64,000 bases of DNA from Dichetophora obliterata (Eukaryota > Arthropoda > Insecta > Diptera > Sciomyzidae), in the NCBI GenBank assembly GCA_963920525.1, contig OY986439.1, forward strand, positions 53,445,482 through 53,509,481, read 5' to 3'. This document shows positions 33,031 through 42,812 of the stretch, piece by piece. A program made the position numbers and the translations under genes. The notes below the pieces were generated by a model that saw only the letters and a program-made list of their open reading frames with translations, was not told the DNA's origin and did no database searches. Numbering within the stretch: the first letter of the stretch is position 1; each line of letters opens with the position of its first letter.

Positions 33031-33308
33031 TATTTGCACACGAGGCCGTTTTCGCGCAGACTAATTAGCAACTCAAAATGTTTTAAAGCAAGCTTTACTT
33101 TAAAAATATAACTAATATAAGAACTTAATAAAATAGCTATCGTTTAATATCAAATAAAAATTTTCTGACCAAGTTTTATAAAAAAGTTATGACAAAAAAA
33201 AATTTTTTTTTTTGTTAAATAAGTATAAGTTTTTTTACATTAAAACTGACTAACAAAATTAAGAAAAAAAACTTAATATTGTTTAACTTTCAAACAATAA
33301 CTTTTAAC
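33031..33308. other. Unassigned A/T-rich link
   Basis: Lies between the end of the minisatellite and the hAT MITE. Nothing recognisable, apart from a short GC patch GAGGCCGTTTTCGCGC at 33042. Confidence 0.3.
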
Positions 33309-34002
33309 AAGGGCTAGGATTTCGATGACATGTTATCTTTTTTCTGCTGCTTCTGAGACATTTCCTGCTTATTTAAAACGTCCATTTATGTTTCCTAATT
33401 TCCAAATATGAAAAGTTTTTAGGATTTTTCATCGTTTTTAGTTTTCAAGTCATTTTTACTAAACTTAGGGCTTTTTTTGTTAATTTTTAGAGATTTTTAA
33501 GTTATTTTATTGTCATTTTTGAACATTTTTAATTTTTATAGCATTTTTCGGATTTTTAGGGAATTTTAGTGTAATTTTAAAATATTTTTTTTCCGTTTTT
33601 TTCGTACTAAAAAATGTCAAAATGCAAATAAATTTTTAAACATATTCCCTTAACACTAGAGTCCCTTCAATCAAAAACATTACCTCTCGACAAAGGAGTA
33701 GCTTTGTTTATAGACTTCGACGAAAAAAAGCTCTGCGCGTGGTGAAACTGACGAAAGGGTATGTAGAAAAATGAAACAAGTGTTAGATAAATACTCAGAA
33801 TATGCTGGTATAAAACAAATTTCAATTTAGTAATGTTTTATTTTTTAGGCTAAATTTTTTGAGTATTTTGTATGCAATTGTTTGCGTTTTTCATGTAATT
33901 TTTGTCAGTTTTTATGTCATTTCATGCAGTTTTTAGGTAATTTTTGTCATTTTTTTAGGTAATTTTTTGTCATTTTTTTAGGTCATCAAAATCCGAGCCC
34001 TG
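33309..34002 (+). mobile_element. hAT-type MITE, 694 bp, copy A
   Basis: The ends are AAGGGCTAGGATTTCGATGA and, from the right, CAGGGCTCGGATTTTGATGA. It is flanked by CTTTTAAC (33301-33308) and CTTATAAC (34003-34010), an 8-bp duplication with one mismatch. An 8-bp duplication plus CAGGG-type ends indicates hAT. The interior is mainly AATTTTT/GTCATTTTTAGG low complexity around a less repetitive core (33650-33800, CTTCGACGAAAAAAAGCTCT). The copy at 39806 is the same element inverted. Confidence 0.9.
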
Positions 34003-34010
34003 CTTATAAC

Positions 34011-36080
34011 ATTCATTTAAGTGCGAAAAAATTGCAAAATAATTGCATCAAGCCCGTTAAAACAGATGCCATATAAACTATAGCTATTTTAAAAGATTCC
34101 CATTAGCAGAAATTGGGCGTGTCTGAGGCCAACCCCATCAGACGCATCTTCTTTTCGCATCACTTTGGTAGACTACATTTTTAACTAAAACGTCACTCTA
34201 AAGATAATTGATAACAACAACTAGTAACACCGCAAAGACCGTCTCTCTCTCAGCAGCTTGTAAAACGCATTATTTAATTAATGGACTGGAGGTTGAGCCC
34301 AACATGTTGCAATTCATCCATCCACTCATTTCAATGTCTGAAACTTAGCTGCAAGCAGCAGACGTTGCAAAGTATTGAAAAATAAAGCTTTTGTACAAAG
34401 GACAGACAAGCTATGGGGAAGGACAAGCAAACCGATAGCCACGCAGATAGACAGGTAGACAGCCAGCCAGCCAGCAGTGAAAAATGATTCTCAAACCAAA
34501 TGAGCTCTCGACAATCAAGACCAAAGAATTCCATAAACATCACAAGAAAAAAAAACACAAAAGCCAAAGAATGCAATTCAATGCCAAACATAAAACTTAG
34601 GGGAGGAGATGACGGTCATTTTTTGTTCCAATTTTCTTTTCTTTGTTTTTTTTCTTTTCTTAACTAAGCCTATAACTGCAACAACAACAACAACATCAAC
34701 AACTAGTCAAGGTCGTCTCAAAGCTGTGTGACTGACTAGCATGAAACCACCATCAGACGTGGCACAAGAAAAACATAAAACGGACCAAAACAACAAAATC
34801 CGACAACAGATCCGACAAATCAACAAACCAACGTCGTCAAACAAGCAAGGTAAAAACAACCACAAAAACAACTATGAGTTCAACTCAATGTATTCCAATG
34901 TTATAGTAGATGATTAGTGGAAAAAAAAATTGACCCTTAAGGTAAAAAATTTTGCCAAAGCACCCAGCCAACCGCAAAAATTTATTGTTTCTCTTACTTT
35001 TTGCTATACGTTTCTGTAAATCTATCCATTCGAAATAATAATTTATCAAAATGGCTGCTCCCCTCCGTTGTTTTGCTAAATAAATTCGCAACATATCTGA
35101 CAGCTTTAACACATGCGATTGTTAGGTTGCAACAACAATATAGCCAAGAGATGTCTTCTTCTTCGGTTTTAGTTTAGTTAAGCTAAGTTTTTGTTTATAT
35201 TTTTAAGATTTTTTAATTACACCTTAAAAATTCTTTAGTAACTATGCATCAATTAAGCTTAAAATGTTAACTATTTAAAAGTAAATTAATGGTTTAAATT
35301 AACTTATTATATTTGTTGGAAAATTATGAAGGAAATTAGACTCTATTGCTATTTCATTCAGAATTTTTTTAACATAAAATGACTGGAACCAAATTAAATA
35401 TTGAAAAATAACACAGTGCTACAGTCAAAATGTACTTTTGAAGTGACACAGCACAGGTCAAGTATAGCAAGACACCATACTTGAAATTCTTAATACACCC
35501 CCAAAATTTAATTTTACCGTTAAAAAAACTGATTTTAGGTACTTGACGCATTAAACAATCATTCACTCAGCAATTTTATTACCGATTATCAATTTTAAAG
35601 CGGTTTTGGAAAGATAAAGTATAAAGCTTTCAAAATATGTACACATATTAAAAACTATAGAAATAACTTTTTGAGTTATAATCGGTCAAACCTAACATTT
35701 TTACTTTGGGGATTATTTACATTTACTGCCAAAGTTTAGATAAAAGCTGCTACAAACGTAATCATTTTCTGAAAAAACACTTTATTAAGAATAAAATGTA
35801 TGTTCATTTATGAAAATTGGATGAAAATTTACTGTGTTATTAAATTATTATAAATAAGAACTTACCCCTTCATTGCTCAATGGGTCTTGGGAGCGCTCAT
35901 GTATGTTTCACTTTGACTTTTCCCTTCTAATAAATTTTTATGATTTATTTTAAAATTAGTGTATTTTTCAATATAAATAACCCTCACTATTATTTTTATA
36001 TTAGAAAATAATCTTTTAAACGTAAGTATATAACTAAGTCGAAGATTCGAGGGTAACACAAAACAATTAAATTGAATTGT
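34011..36080. other. No recognisable gene; unique-looking DNA
   Basis: Between 34200 and 34900 the sequence is C/A-rich with CAACAACAACAACATCAACA runs (34679-34700) and CCAGCCAGCCAGC (34462). It resembles unique intronic or 5'-flanking DNA of flies, but no exon can be defended. 35130-36070 is A/T-rich without repeats I can identify. Minus-strand frames at 34331, 34885, 35369 and 35877 have no motif. Confidence 0.35.
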
Positions 36081-36156
36081 CTGCCTTTGTAGTCTAGTGG
36101 AGAGTGCGCTAGACTATCAACCCAAAGGTCCCTGGTTCGATTCCGGGTTCGGGCAG
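36081..36156 (+). repeat. tRNA-derived SINE head / tRNA-like pseudogene
   Basis: A 76-nt segment starts CTGCC and ends GGGCAG, pairing as an acceptor stem. TAGTCTAGTGGAGAG fits an A box. GGTTCGATTCC (36133-36143) is a perfect B box inside a 5-bp T stem (CCTGG/CCGGG). The anticodon arm does not pair properly (CTAGA/CCCAA), and AGTCTAG...CTAGACT forms a competing 7-bp stem, so a working tRNA is unlikely. Sequence to about 36296, with an AAGGC/GCCTT hairpin, may be the SINE body. Confidence 0.65.
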
Positions 36157-36300
36157 TTCTTTTCACTTTCTTTGTTCTTTCCTACATTTAAGAATTATGG
36201 AAAACTAAAAAATCCACAGCTAAATTGTGGAATATGTGGAAAGGGCTGAAAATGCTTGCCGAGGTTAAGGCATAGCACTAGCCTTGGTCAAAAGCAATTC
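36157..36300 (+). repeat. Probable SINE body following the tRNA-like head
   Basis: Contains TTTT runs soon after the head, then CCACAGCTAAATTGTGGAAT (a small hairpin) and GAGGTTAAGGCATAGCACTA. It ends directly before the TA of the next MITE. No second copy in the window was found to test it. Confidence 0.4.
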
Positions 36301-36306
36301 AAATTA

Positions 36307-36722
36307 GGGGTATTCACGGGTTGTTGCGAATTGCAAGAGTGTGAAAATGCAAGATAATTTGCGCACTTACGCGTGAACATCAATATTGCAGCTTAATTAT
36401 GCAATAGAATTAAATGTCGAATGAACAGTAAATATATTGCCACCTTATTTGAAAATCATAAAAAGTAATTAAAATCGACGTACAAACTTAACCTTTTTAA
36501 AGTTTTACCCAGGTGGCAACTACGTTCGAAAACAACCAAAACACGAATCATCTGTTTGGCATCACTGCTTGTGCGTTCCCGCAATTGGTTTGAGCAGTGC
36601 ATAATTCAAGAAATGTTGCAAAATTGCTTCCAATGTGTTTGTTATTGGAATGATGCGAATGTTCGCAATCATGCATTTTCGCATCGTCGCAACTGTGTTT
36701 CGCGTCAGCTCGTGAATACCCC
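36307..36722. mobile_element. MITE with GGGGTATTCACG ends, 416 bp, intact
   Basis: The ends are GGGGTATTCACGGGTTG and, from the right, GGGGTATTCACGAGCTG, with TA on both sides (36305-36306, 36723-36724). It is about 80-85% identical to 6613-7026 along its length. It contains GATGCGAATGTTCGCAATCA and GCATTTTCGCATCG, themselves partly palindromic. Non-coding; frames at 36556-36774 are shadows. Confidence 0.9.
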
Positions 36723-36871
36723 TATTGTCTTTCACGGTTGTTTCGACTAATAAATAATTCACGTATGGTTCCAATCAGATCTGTAAAATCGGCATTCATA
36801 TTCAGAATTTTAAGTACAACTGAATAACTACATAAGAATGCATTCAATGAATGCAAAATTGATTTATAAAT

Positions 36872-37608
36872 AAAATTTTTTATTCACATTCATTTTGGGA
36901 AAAATGATGAATTATTAATTTTAATTATTCATTTTCGCTATTCAGAATAATAAATAATTTTTTTATTCATTTGAATGCAATTCACAAAGAATTTCAGAAT
37001 TTTGAATTATTCTTTTTTTATTCATTATTAATTTTTTATTCGTTATTCATTTGTTATTCATCATTATTTTTTTATTCATTATTCATTTTTTATTCATTAT
37101 TTATTTTTTATTCATTATTCATATTTTATTCATTATTAATTTTTTATTCATTATTAATTTTTTATTCTTTATTAATTTTTTATTCATTTTGGTTCCAAGC
37201 CATAAATAAAAAATGAATAACAATTGCATAAAGAATAAAAAATTAATAATGAATAAAAAATTAATAATGAATTAAAAATGAGTAATGAATAATGAATAAA
37301 AAATGAATAATGAATAAAAAAAAAGAATAATGAATAACAAATGAATAATGAATAAAAAATTAATAATGAATAAAAAATTTATAATGAATAAAAAATTAAT
37401 AACCAATAAAAAATGAATAACGAATAAAAAATTAATAATGAATAAAAAAAAAGAATAACTGAAAATTCTGAGATTCTTTGTGAATTGCATTTTTTGTGAA
37501 GAGCATTCAAATTAATAAAAAAAATGATTCATTATTCTGAATAACGAAAATGAATATATGAAATGAATAATTAATCATTTTTTAAAAATGAATGTGAATT
37601 AAAAATTT
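36872..37608. repeat. Large A/T palindrome, ~340-bp arms of ATTCATTATT units
   Basis: The left arm has TTTTTATTCATTATTAATTT units; the right arm has the complement, AATAATGAATAAAAAATTAA. The outer parts also pair: ATTCACATTCATTTT with AAAATGAATGTGAAT, TTCGCTATTCAGAATAAT with ATTCTGAATAACGAA, and GAATGCAATTCACAAAGAAT with its complement. The centre is near 37195 (GGTTCCAAGCC). Low-complexity frames on both strands (36971, 37272) are artefacts. Confidence 0.9.
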
Positions 37609-37609
37609 T

Positions 37610-37665
37610 AAGATCAAAGACCAAACCTTGTTTGTATAAGGCGCATGCCTTGGGTCTTTGATCTT
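37610..37665 (+). repeat. 56-bp hairpin element, AAGATCAAAGACC ends (copy 1)
   Basis: AAGATCAAAGACC and GGGTCTTTGATCTT form a 12-13-bp stem around CTTGTTTGTATAAGGCGCAT. The same unit occurs inverted at 49786-49839. It directly abuts the end of the A/T palindrome. Confidence 0.85.
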
Positions 37666-37701
37666 TATTTAAAAAAAAAAATTGCATATTGGCATTTCCA
37701 T

Positions 37702-38095
37702 CGTAACTCACGCGACATGCGTACGACTTAAAGCTTCGTTTTCTCGGAAGATTATGTTATTAATGTAAAAAAATTTCCTATGTACTATGTCTTACAAGAA
37801 ATAGTAATGGTATGATCTACCAAAATTGTCGTTCCTGTAACTAATTAAGAATGACAGTGCTAAATATGGGCGTAACTCACGCGACAAAAAAAGTAAGTGT
37901 GTTTCACAAGCAAGTTTAGATTGTAAAAACTCTGCGAATGTTCCCATATAATTTGTTTTTGTTTTTAAATATTGGAAAAACAGTGATGTTTCATAATAAA
38001 CCCACTTTACCTATGGACTTTGCTTATTAAAAAATATATTGAGTTTCCAAAAAATATTTACCGTAACTCACGCGACAGAACCCACGCGACAAAAT
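37702..38095. repeat. Repeated CGTAACTCACGCGACA motif
   Basis: A 16-bp motif occurs exactly at 37702, 37871 and 38062, with a variant ACCCACGCGACA at 38080. The intervening sequences are unrelated by eye. The CG content of the motif is conspicuous in this A/T-rich stretch. The last copies sit about 100 bp before a coding fragment of an unknown conserved family. Confidence 0.7.
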
Positions 38096-38190
38096 TTCCT
38101 TAAATTTAAATTGGGTGATACAGTAATTACAGACTTTTCTGTGGAAATGCCCATATCGTCTCGGATCTGAGAGTCCTCACTATACAATTT

Positions 38191-38333
38191 GGAATGCAAG
38201 GAGGATATACTAAGTATCCCTGCTATCTTTGTCAGTGGACAGTCGTGCGAAGGATCACTGCAAACGCAGTGAGTGGCCACCGCGAAAATCGTTTATTGTT
38301 GAAGAAAGTAATGTTGTCAACATTCCTCTCGTG
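38191..38333 (+). pseudogene. Fragment of an unnamed conserved protein family (GGYTKYPCYLC motif)
   Basis: The plus strand reads GMQGGYTKYPCYLCQW from 38191. After a one-base shift around 38239 it continues DSRAKDHCKRSEWPPR, then KSFIVEESNVVNIPLV to 38333. I recall a family of uncharacterised proteins in arthropods and cnidarians with 'GLQGGFTKYxCFLCLWDSRAxxxHY..(K/R)xWPxR...NVxxxPLV'. The two cysteines (CxxC) look like a metal site. Only about 47 residues survive and the frame is broken. Upstream to 38100 nothing clear is in frame. It is probably from a repetitive gene family or transposon rather than a host gene. Family recall is from memory. The minus-strand frame at 38068-38280 is a shadow. 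Confidence 0.5.
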
Positions 38334-38339
38334 CAAGCT

Positions 38340-38735
38340 TTTTAAAAATAAAAAAAAATAATAAAAAAAAATTATTAAAACAAAATTATTAAAACAAAAT
38401 TATTAAAAAAAATTATTAAAAAAAATTATTAAAAAAATTATTAAAAAAAATTATTAAAAAAAATTATTAAAAAAATTATTAAAAATAAAAAAAAGTATTT
38501 TTTTAGTAATAATTAAAACTATAAAAAATGAAATACATAAAAAAGTAAATAAAAAACAATAAATGATTTCATATGAAATAAACTGTAAAAAATTAATTAT
38601 AAAAAAATTAGGTATAGAAAATACCGAAAGAAACATAAATAAAAAAAAATTATAAAAAATTTAACTAATTAATTATTAGGAAAAAATAATAATAAAATAA
38701 ACTTCATAAAAGCTTATTAATGTTAAGTAAATTAA
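38340..38735. repeat. A/T simple repeat (AAAAAATTATT type)
   Basis: AAAAAATTATTAAAAAAATT runs dominate 38345-38500 and thin out to 38735. The 60-codon frame on the minus strand is compositional. Confidence 0.9.
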
Positions 38736-39289
38736 AAAAATTTACAACACAAGAAATTATTTTTTAGCAAGCTTTGCTTTAAACGTTAAAGATAAATATC
38801 AATTCATTCATTTTTTATTTGTAAAAAATTTTTATAAAAATAAAATTTTTGTATTACACAAAATTAATTGCCAACAGCTTTAGAAGAAATAAATAATAAT
38901 AAAAAAATAAAAGGTAAAGAAACAGAATTCTGAAGGCAAAGCAGAAATTGTAACATAATTACAAAGACGCAAAGTATTCTAACATAATTTTAACAACAAA
39001 AACAACAACAAATAACTTATTTGGCTTAAATAAATAAATATCTTAAATAAAAATATTGCATAATCATGAAAAATATTAAAAATATTTAAAAACTAGTAAG
39101 GAATTATTTGCAACTGGTCGAAGTAAAGATACCTCCACAGTAAATTCTAAGTTATGCATGTATTGTAAGTTTGATGACGTCAATTTTGCCAAAACTCTAA
39201 TGCAGAAAACTTTTAAGATATGGAATATTATGTGCTAAATATGCTATTAATACACACATTTTTGTAAAATTTATAAAATTTATGCTACT
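38736..39289. other. No recognisable gene or element
   Basis: A/T-rich sequence with AACAACAAAAACAACAACAA at 38992. No frame or inverted ends were seen. Confidence 0.3.
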
Positions 39290-40640
39290 TTAATATCTTC
39301 TCTTTGTATGGGAGATTGGCCGAGTTTTTATAAGAATTTTGCCAATTTCAAACTCAAAGTAAATAAAAGTCTTAGCATATGCCCATAATTTTTATTCATT
39401 GAACTAATTTTTGTAGATTTGAAAAGACTTATCCTTTTTATATAGCTACTTTGTATGGGAGGTGGGCGTGATTTTCATCCGATTTTGACAATTTTAAGTT
39501 ATGTAAAGAATTTTTGCGATCAAAGCTTATGTGAAACATTTGAAGTCATTACATTAATTTTTATGAAATTTAAAGAAATTTTAATACTATTATGCTAAAA
39601 TCACTTTGTTTGGGAGGTAGTCGTGGTTTTCATCTGATTTTGACAATTTGCAATTTTATGGCGAATTTTTGCGACAAAAGCTTATATGCAAAAAGTCAAG
39701 TCATTATATTAATTTTGTGGCATTTTACCGATTTGATAAAGTCGCGTTATATAAGAGGTAGCCGTGTTTTTTTCCGATTTTAACAAATTTCAAATATGTG
39801 ATGAACAGGGCTAGGATTTTGATGACCTAAAAAACTGCAAAAAATTACCTAAAAAAATGACAATAATTGCCTAAAAACTGCAAAAAATTAACTAAAAACT
39901 GACAAAAATTACCTAAAGAATGCATAAAAAATAAACAAAAAATTTTTTGTTTAAAATAAAACATTACTAAATTAAAATATATTTTATACTAGCATATCCG
40001 GAGTTTTTATCTAACACTTGTTTCATTTTTCTACATACCCTTTCGTCAGTTTCACAACGCGCAGAGCTTTTTTTTCATCGAAGTCTATAAACAAAGCTAC
40101 TCCTTTTTCTAGAGATAATGTTTTTGATTGAAGGGACTCTAGTGTTAAAGGAATATGTTTAAAAATTTGGATTTTGACATTTTTTAGTACTAAAAAAAAC
40201 AAAAAAATTATTTAAAAATACACTAAAATTACCTAAAGAACCGAAAAATGCTCTTAAAATGAAAAACGTAAAAAAAAATGACAATAAAATAACTTAAAAA
40301 TCTCTAAAAATGACCAAAAAATGCCTTAAATCCAGAAAAAATGACCTGAAAACTAAAAACGATGAAAAATGACAACAAATGACCTAAAAACTTTTCGTAT
40401 TTCGAAATTTTTTGGAAACATAAATGGACGTTTTAAATAAGCAGGAAATGGCTTAGACGCAGCAGAAAAAAGATGTCATCGAAATTCTAGCCCCTGGTAA
40501 TGAATATTTTACTTCAAAGCTTATGCGCAGAATTCTAAGTCACTACATACATTTTTGTAGCATTTTAAGAGATTTTAGTTTTATAATAAAGTAACTATGT
40601 ATGGGAGGTAGGCATGGTTTTCAATCGATGTTGTTCATTC
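39290..40640. repeat. ~150-bp tandem repeat, about five units, split by a hAT MITE
   Basis: The landmark CTNTGTATGGGAGGTnGGCGTG followed by TTTTCATCCGATTTTGACAA recurs near 39305, 39450, 39607, 39747 and 40598. Subtracting the 691-bp MITE plus its 8-bp duplication gives spacings of 145, 157, 140 and 152. A further shared block is AAGCTTATnTGnAnAnnnnnAAGTCA. Non-coding. Confidence 0.85.
39806..40496 (-). mobile_element. hAT-type MITE, 691 bp, copy B (inverted)
   Basis: The ends are CAGGGCTAGGATTTTGATGA and, from the right, CAGGGGCTAGAATTTCGATG. It is flanked by GTGATGAA (39798-39805) and GTAATGAA (40497-40504), an 8-bp duplication with one mismatch. It is the reverse complement of copy A along its length (shared ATTTAAAACGTCCATTTATG, CTACATACCCTTTCGTCAGT). 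It sits in one unit of the 150-bp tandem repeat. Confidence 0.9.
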
Positions 40641-40709
40641 GCGAAATTGATCTTCGTTTTTAGAATATAAGCACAAATACCAAATTTTAATACAGTTGCT
40701 TTAAAATTA

Positions 40710-40785
40710 CGATGTAATCGTGTCGACGGTCAGACGGACATGGCGAAATCGACTCAGGAGGTGACGCTGATCAAGAATATACCTT
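40710..40785 (+). repeat. Fly-type dispersed repeat segment (AGACGGACATGG motif)
   Basis: CGGTCAGACGGACATGGCGA then AATCGACTCAGGAGGTGACG and CTGATCAAGAATATACCTTG. I know closely similar wording as a common dispersed repeat of brachyceran fly genomes. It directly follows the 150-bp tandem units, as if both belong to one element whose class I cannot name. Confidence 0.5.
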
Positions 40786-41049
40786 GAAAGCTCCCATAGA
40801 CGGACACTCGAAAAGCGAACATTTCCTATAAGTGGACACATTCTTGGGAACGATCAATTTTTGATTTTTTTCCATAGAAAATGTTCTCCCATTTTCTTTG
40901 GAAAATACGGACTTTCCTATAAACGGACGCGGACACACAAACGTCATTCATTTATGAAAAAAATCTCCTACAAGCGGACGCGAAGCTCAGTAAGCGGACA
41001 ATTTTATCTTTTTTAGATCACAATCATTACTGCTTTTCTTCTTTTTTTT
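40786..41049. mobile_element. Probable left part of a pogo/Tigger-type element
   Basis: CTATAAGTGGACAC, CTATAAACGGACGCGGACAC and CTACAAGCGGACGCG are three diverged copies of a TATAAnnGGACnC word, spaced 90 and 50 bp. Such repeats are common in subterminal regions of Tigger-like elements. TATGCGGACAAAAC at 41855 may mark the other side. The ends themselves are not defined. Confidence 0.45.
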
Positions 41050-41240
41050 TTGTGTTTTCGAAATTTTGAAAACTTACTTTCGAAAACTTGCATCGCCTCC
41101 AAAAAACTTACCCTTGATAACGTTAAAATTGTCTTTTTACCTCCAAATCTAACTTCTAGAGTCCAACCGCTTGATGCAGGTATGTTAAAACTTAAACTAT
41201 TCTATGTCCATTTCTCGGTGTTTTTTTCAAAACTTGAATT
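41050..41240 (+). pseudogene. pogo/Tigger-type transposase fragment (DDE_1)
   Basis: In the frame from 41050, residues about 22-41 read LDNVKIVFLPPNLTSRVQPL followed by DAG. This matches the DDE_1 block 'l.nv.v.FLPPNtTs.lQPLDqGvi' of pogo/Tigger/jerky-type transposases, which lies just before the last catalytic residue. After about residue 45 the similarity ends (LKLKLFYVHFSVF), although the open frame runs on to 41715 through unrelated sequence. N-terminal DNA-binding and the first catalytic aspartate are absent, so this is a dead remnant. Confidence 0.75.
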
Positions 41241-41339
41241 TCTAAATTTTTGGGGATTTTTTCGTAAAACTCAAACTCGAACTCAAACTCGAAATTTACA
41301 AAAAGGTACACTTCTTGCAAAAAATTTAATGATATCGCA

Positions 41340-41715
41340 TAATTTTTTGTATCTTAGGCCGGGTCGATTTGTGGGGAGGCAAAAAAAATCGCCCATTGCT
41401 CAGTTTTCTAGGGATCAAAATAAGAAACTTTGCCCGAGTCTCCCTCTAAATCCCTCTAAAACGAATTCTAATGCCCCAACTTTTTCCGTAGGGTCAAATT
41501 TTGAAAATCCCTCTTTGACCCATTTAGAGTGCCCCAATCGAGTCCAAATGTATGACCGACCCGCACTAACTTTGGAGGGCCGATCCACCCATGCCAGTGG
41601 CACACCCCCTGAAACCCCCTGGGGGATTCCCCATGCATGGGAAGTTTGTTTGTTTGGTGAACACCCCAGGGGGGTTCCAGGGGGTGTGCCACTGGTGTAC
41701 ATTGTACATATATAA
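41340..41715. repeat. GC-richer block ending in a strong 32-bp inverted repeat
   Basis: CCGGGTCGATTTGTGGGGAGG opens the block, and CCGACCCGC at about 41551 is a partial complement. The inverted repeat pairs 41594-41625 (CCAGTGGCACACCCCCTG...) with 41664-41695 with about one mismatch and one slipped base. The 38-bp loop contains a perfect CCCATGCATGGG palindrome. Frames on both strands here (the tail of 41050-41715, and 41415-41702 minus) are rich in G, P and S through composition. I cannot defend them as proteins. Confidence 0.75.
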
Positions 41716-42144
41716 ATTTTAATTTATTTGGTACTAGCTTTGCTTTTTGTCTATTGAAGAATACAAATTATTTTAAATTCGAATATAGCAATGCTCGTTT
41801 TGTTAATTTGAAGTTTAATATTATTTTTTACGACATTCCCATAAACATCTCTCATATGCGGACAAAACATAGGTAACCATCGCTTATTGTATATACTTTT
41901 CTATACCTGCAACGCCTCCTTATCAGCGTTGCAAACAGTGACAAAGGTAATGTAACCCTTACGCAGTACGTGTGGGATAAAAAAATGTAAATAAAATTTA
42001 AAAATTATATAAAAGAACTTAAAAATAAATTTTTAAAATTAAATCATTAAAAATTAAAAAAAATAAAATTTTAAAAAATTTAATATAAAAAATATAATAT
42101 AGAAAATATAATCTAAAAAATTTACTATAAAAAATATTATTTAA
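41716..42144. other. A/T-rich link with low-complexity AAAATTTAAAA
   Basis: From 41990 to 42140 the sequence is almost pure A/T (ATTAAAAATTAAAAAAAATA). 41855 holds a possible element-end word, TATGCGGACAAAAC. Nothing else. Confidence 0.4.
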
Positions 42145-42808
42145 GGGTACTGTTAAGTAAACCTGAATTTTAAAAAAATCGATTTTTTTATGATTGATTT
42201 TGGTTCAAAAGACCTCAAAGAATCTATTTTTGACGATATAAAATATGAATTAATTTCTATGTTATATGGTGAAGGTTTTAAACGCAGAGCGTCAAGGCCG
42301 TATAATCGGTGTTAAAAACTTTAAAGAGCTTTTTCTATAAATCATATTTTTTGAGCTGGCGGGCGTGATAAAAAAACTATTGGACGTGCTGAAATTTTAA
42401 TATGTTATTGTACACATATAAATCTATAGATTGAAATACGGATAGAACGATCGATAAAGTGTTTTATGGTCCCAAAAATCGGCTAATTTCGAAAAATGCC
42501 GCCATTTTGTCAATTTTAGCCAAACAATTTTCATTTAGTTCAATCTAAAGCGGCTTCGATGCTGATTAAAACACCGTTTCTGTTTTTTTTTTTCAGACGT
42601 CCCAGTGACCCAAAATCACGCCCGCCGTGATATTTTGATGTTTTTTCAAAAACCTGCAGCAGCCAAAAACGCGCTGGAAAAATCCAAACAAAAGTTGTTG
42701 GCATACTTTTTTTTACATAAAAATAAATATGTTAATCTATTTCCCTTCTTAAAAAAATTTGCATTTTAAAAATGTCGTATTTTAAAAATCCGGGGATGTA
42801 CAGTCCCC
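42145..42808. mobile_element. piggyBac-like element, 664 bp, GGGKACTGT ends
   Basis: Flanked by TTAA (42141-42144, 42809-42812). The ends are GGGTACTGTTAAG and, from the right, GGGGACTGTACAT. Subterminal TTTTAAAAA blocks are inverted too. Mixed-composition interior (CCCAAAATCACGCCCGCC, CAGCAGCCAAAAACGCGC) without an open frame. TTAA targets are the piggyBac hallmark, but these ends start GGG rather than CCC, so a separate subgroup is likely. Confidence 0.7.
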
Positions 42809-42812
42809 TTAA

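Noticed and set aside
36081..36156. Functional tRNA gene (anticodon ATC by position)
   Set aside because: The anticodon stem pairs at only two of five positions, and a competing stem is stronger.
36971..37490. FYSLFIFYSL and FLFIINFLF frames as membrane proteins
   Set aside because: They are opposite-strand readings of the ATTCATTATT palindrome.
41050..41715. 221-codon plus-strand frame as a single gene
   Set aside because: Only about the first 45 codons match a pogo/Tigger transposase; the rest runs through unrelated low-complexity and hairpin DNA.
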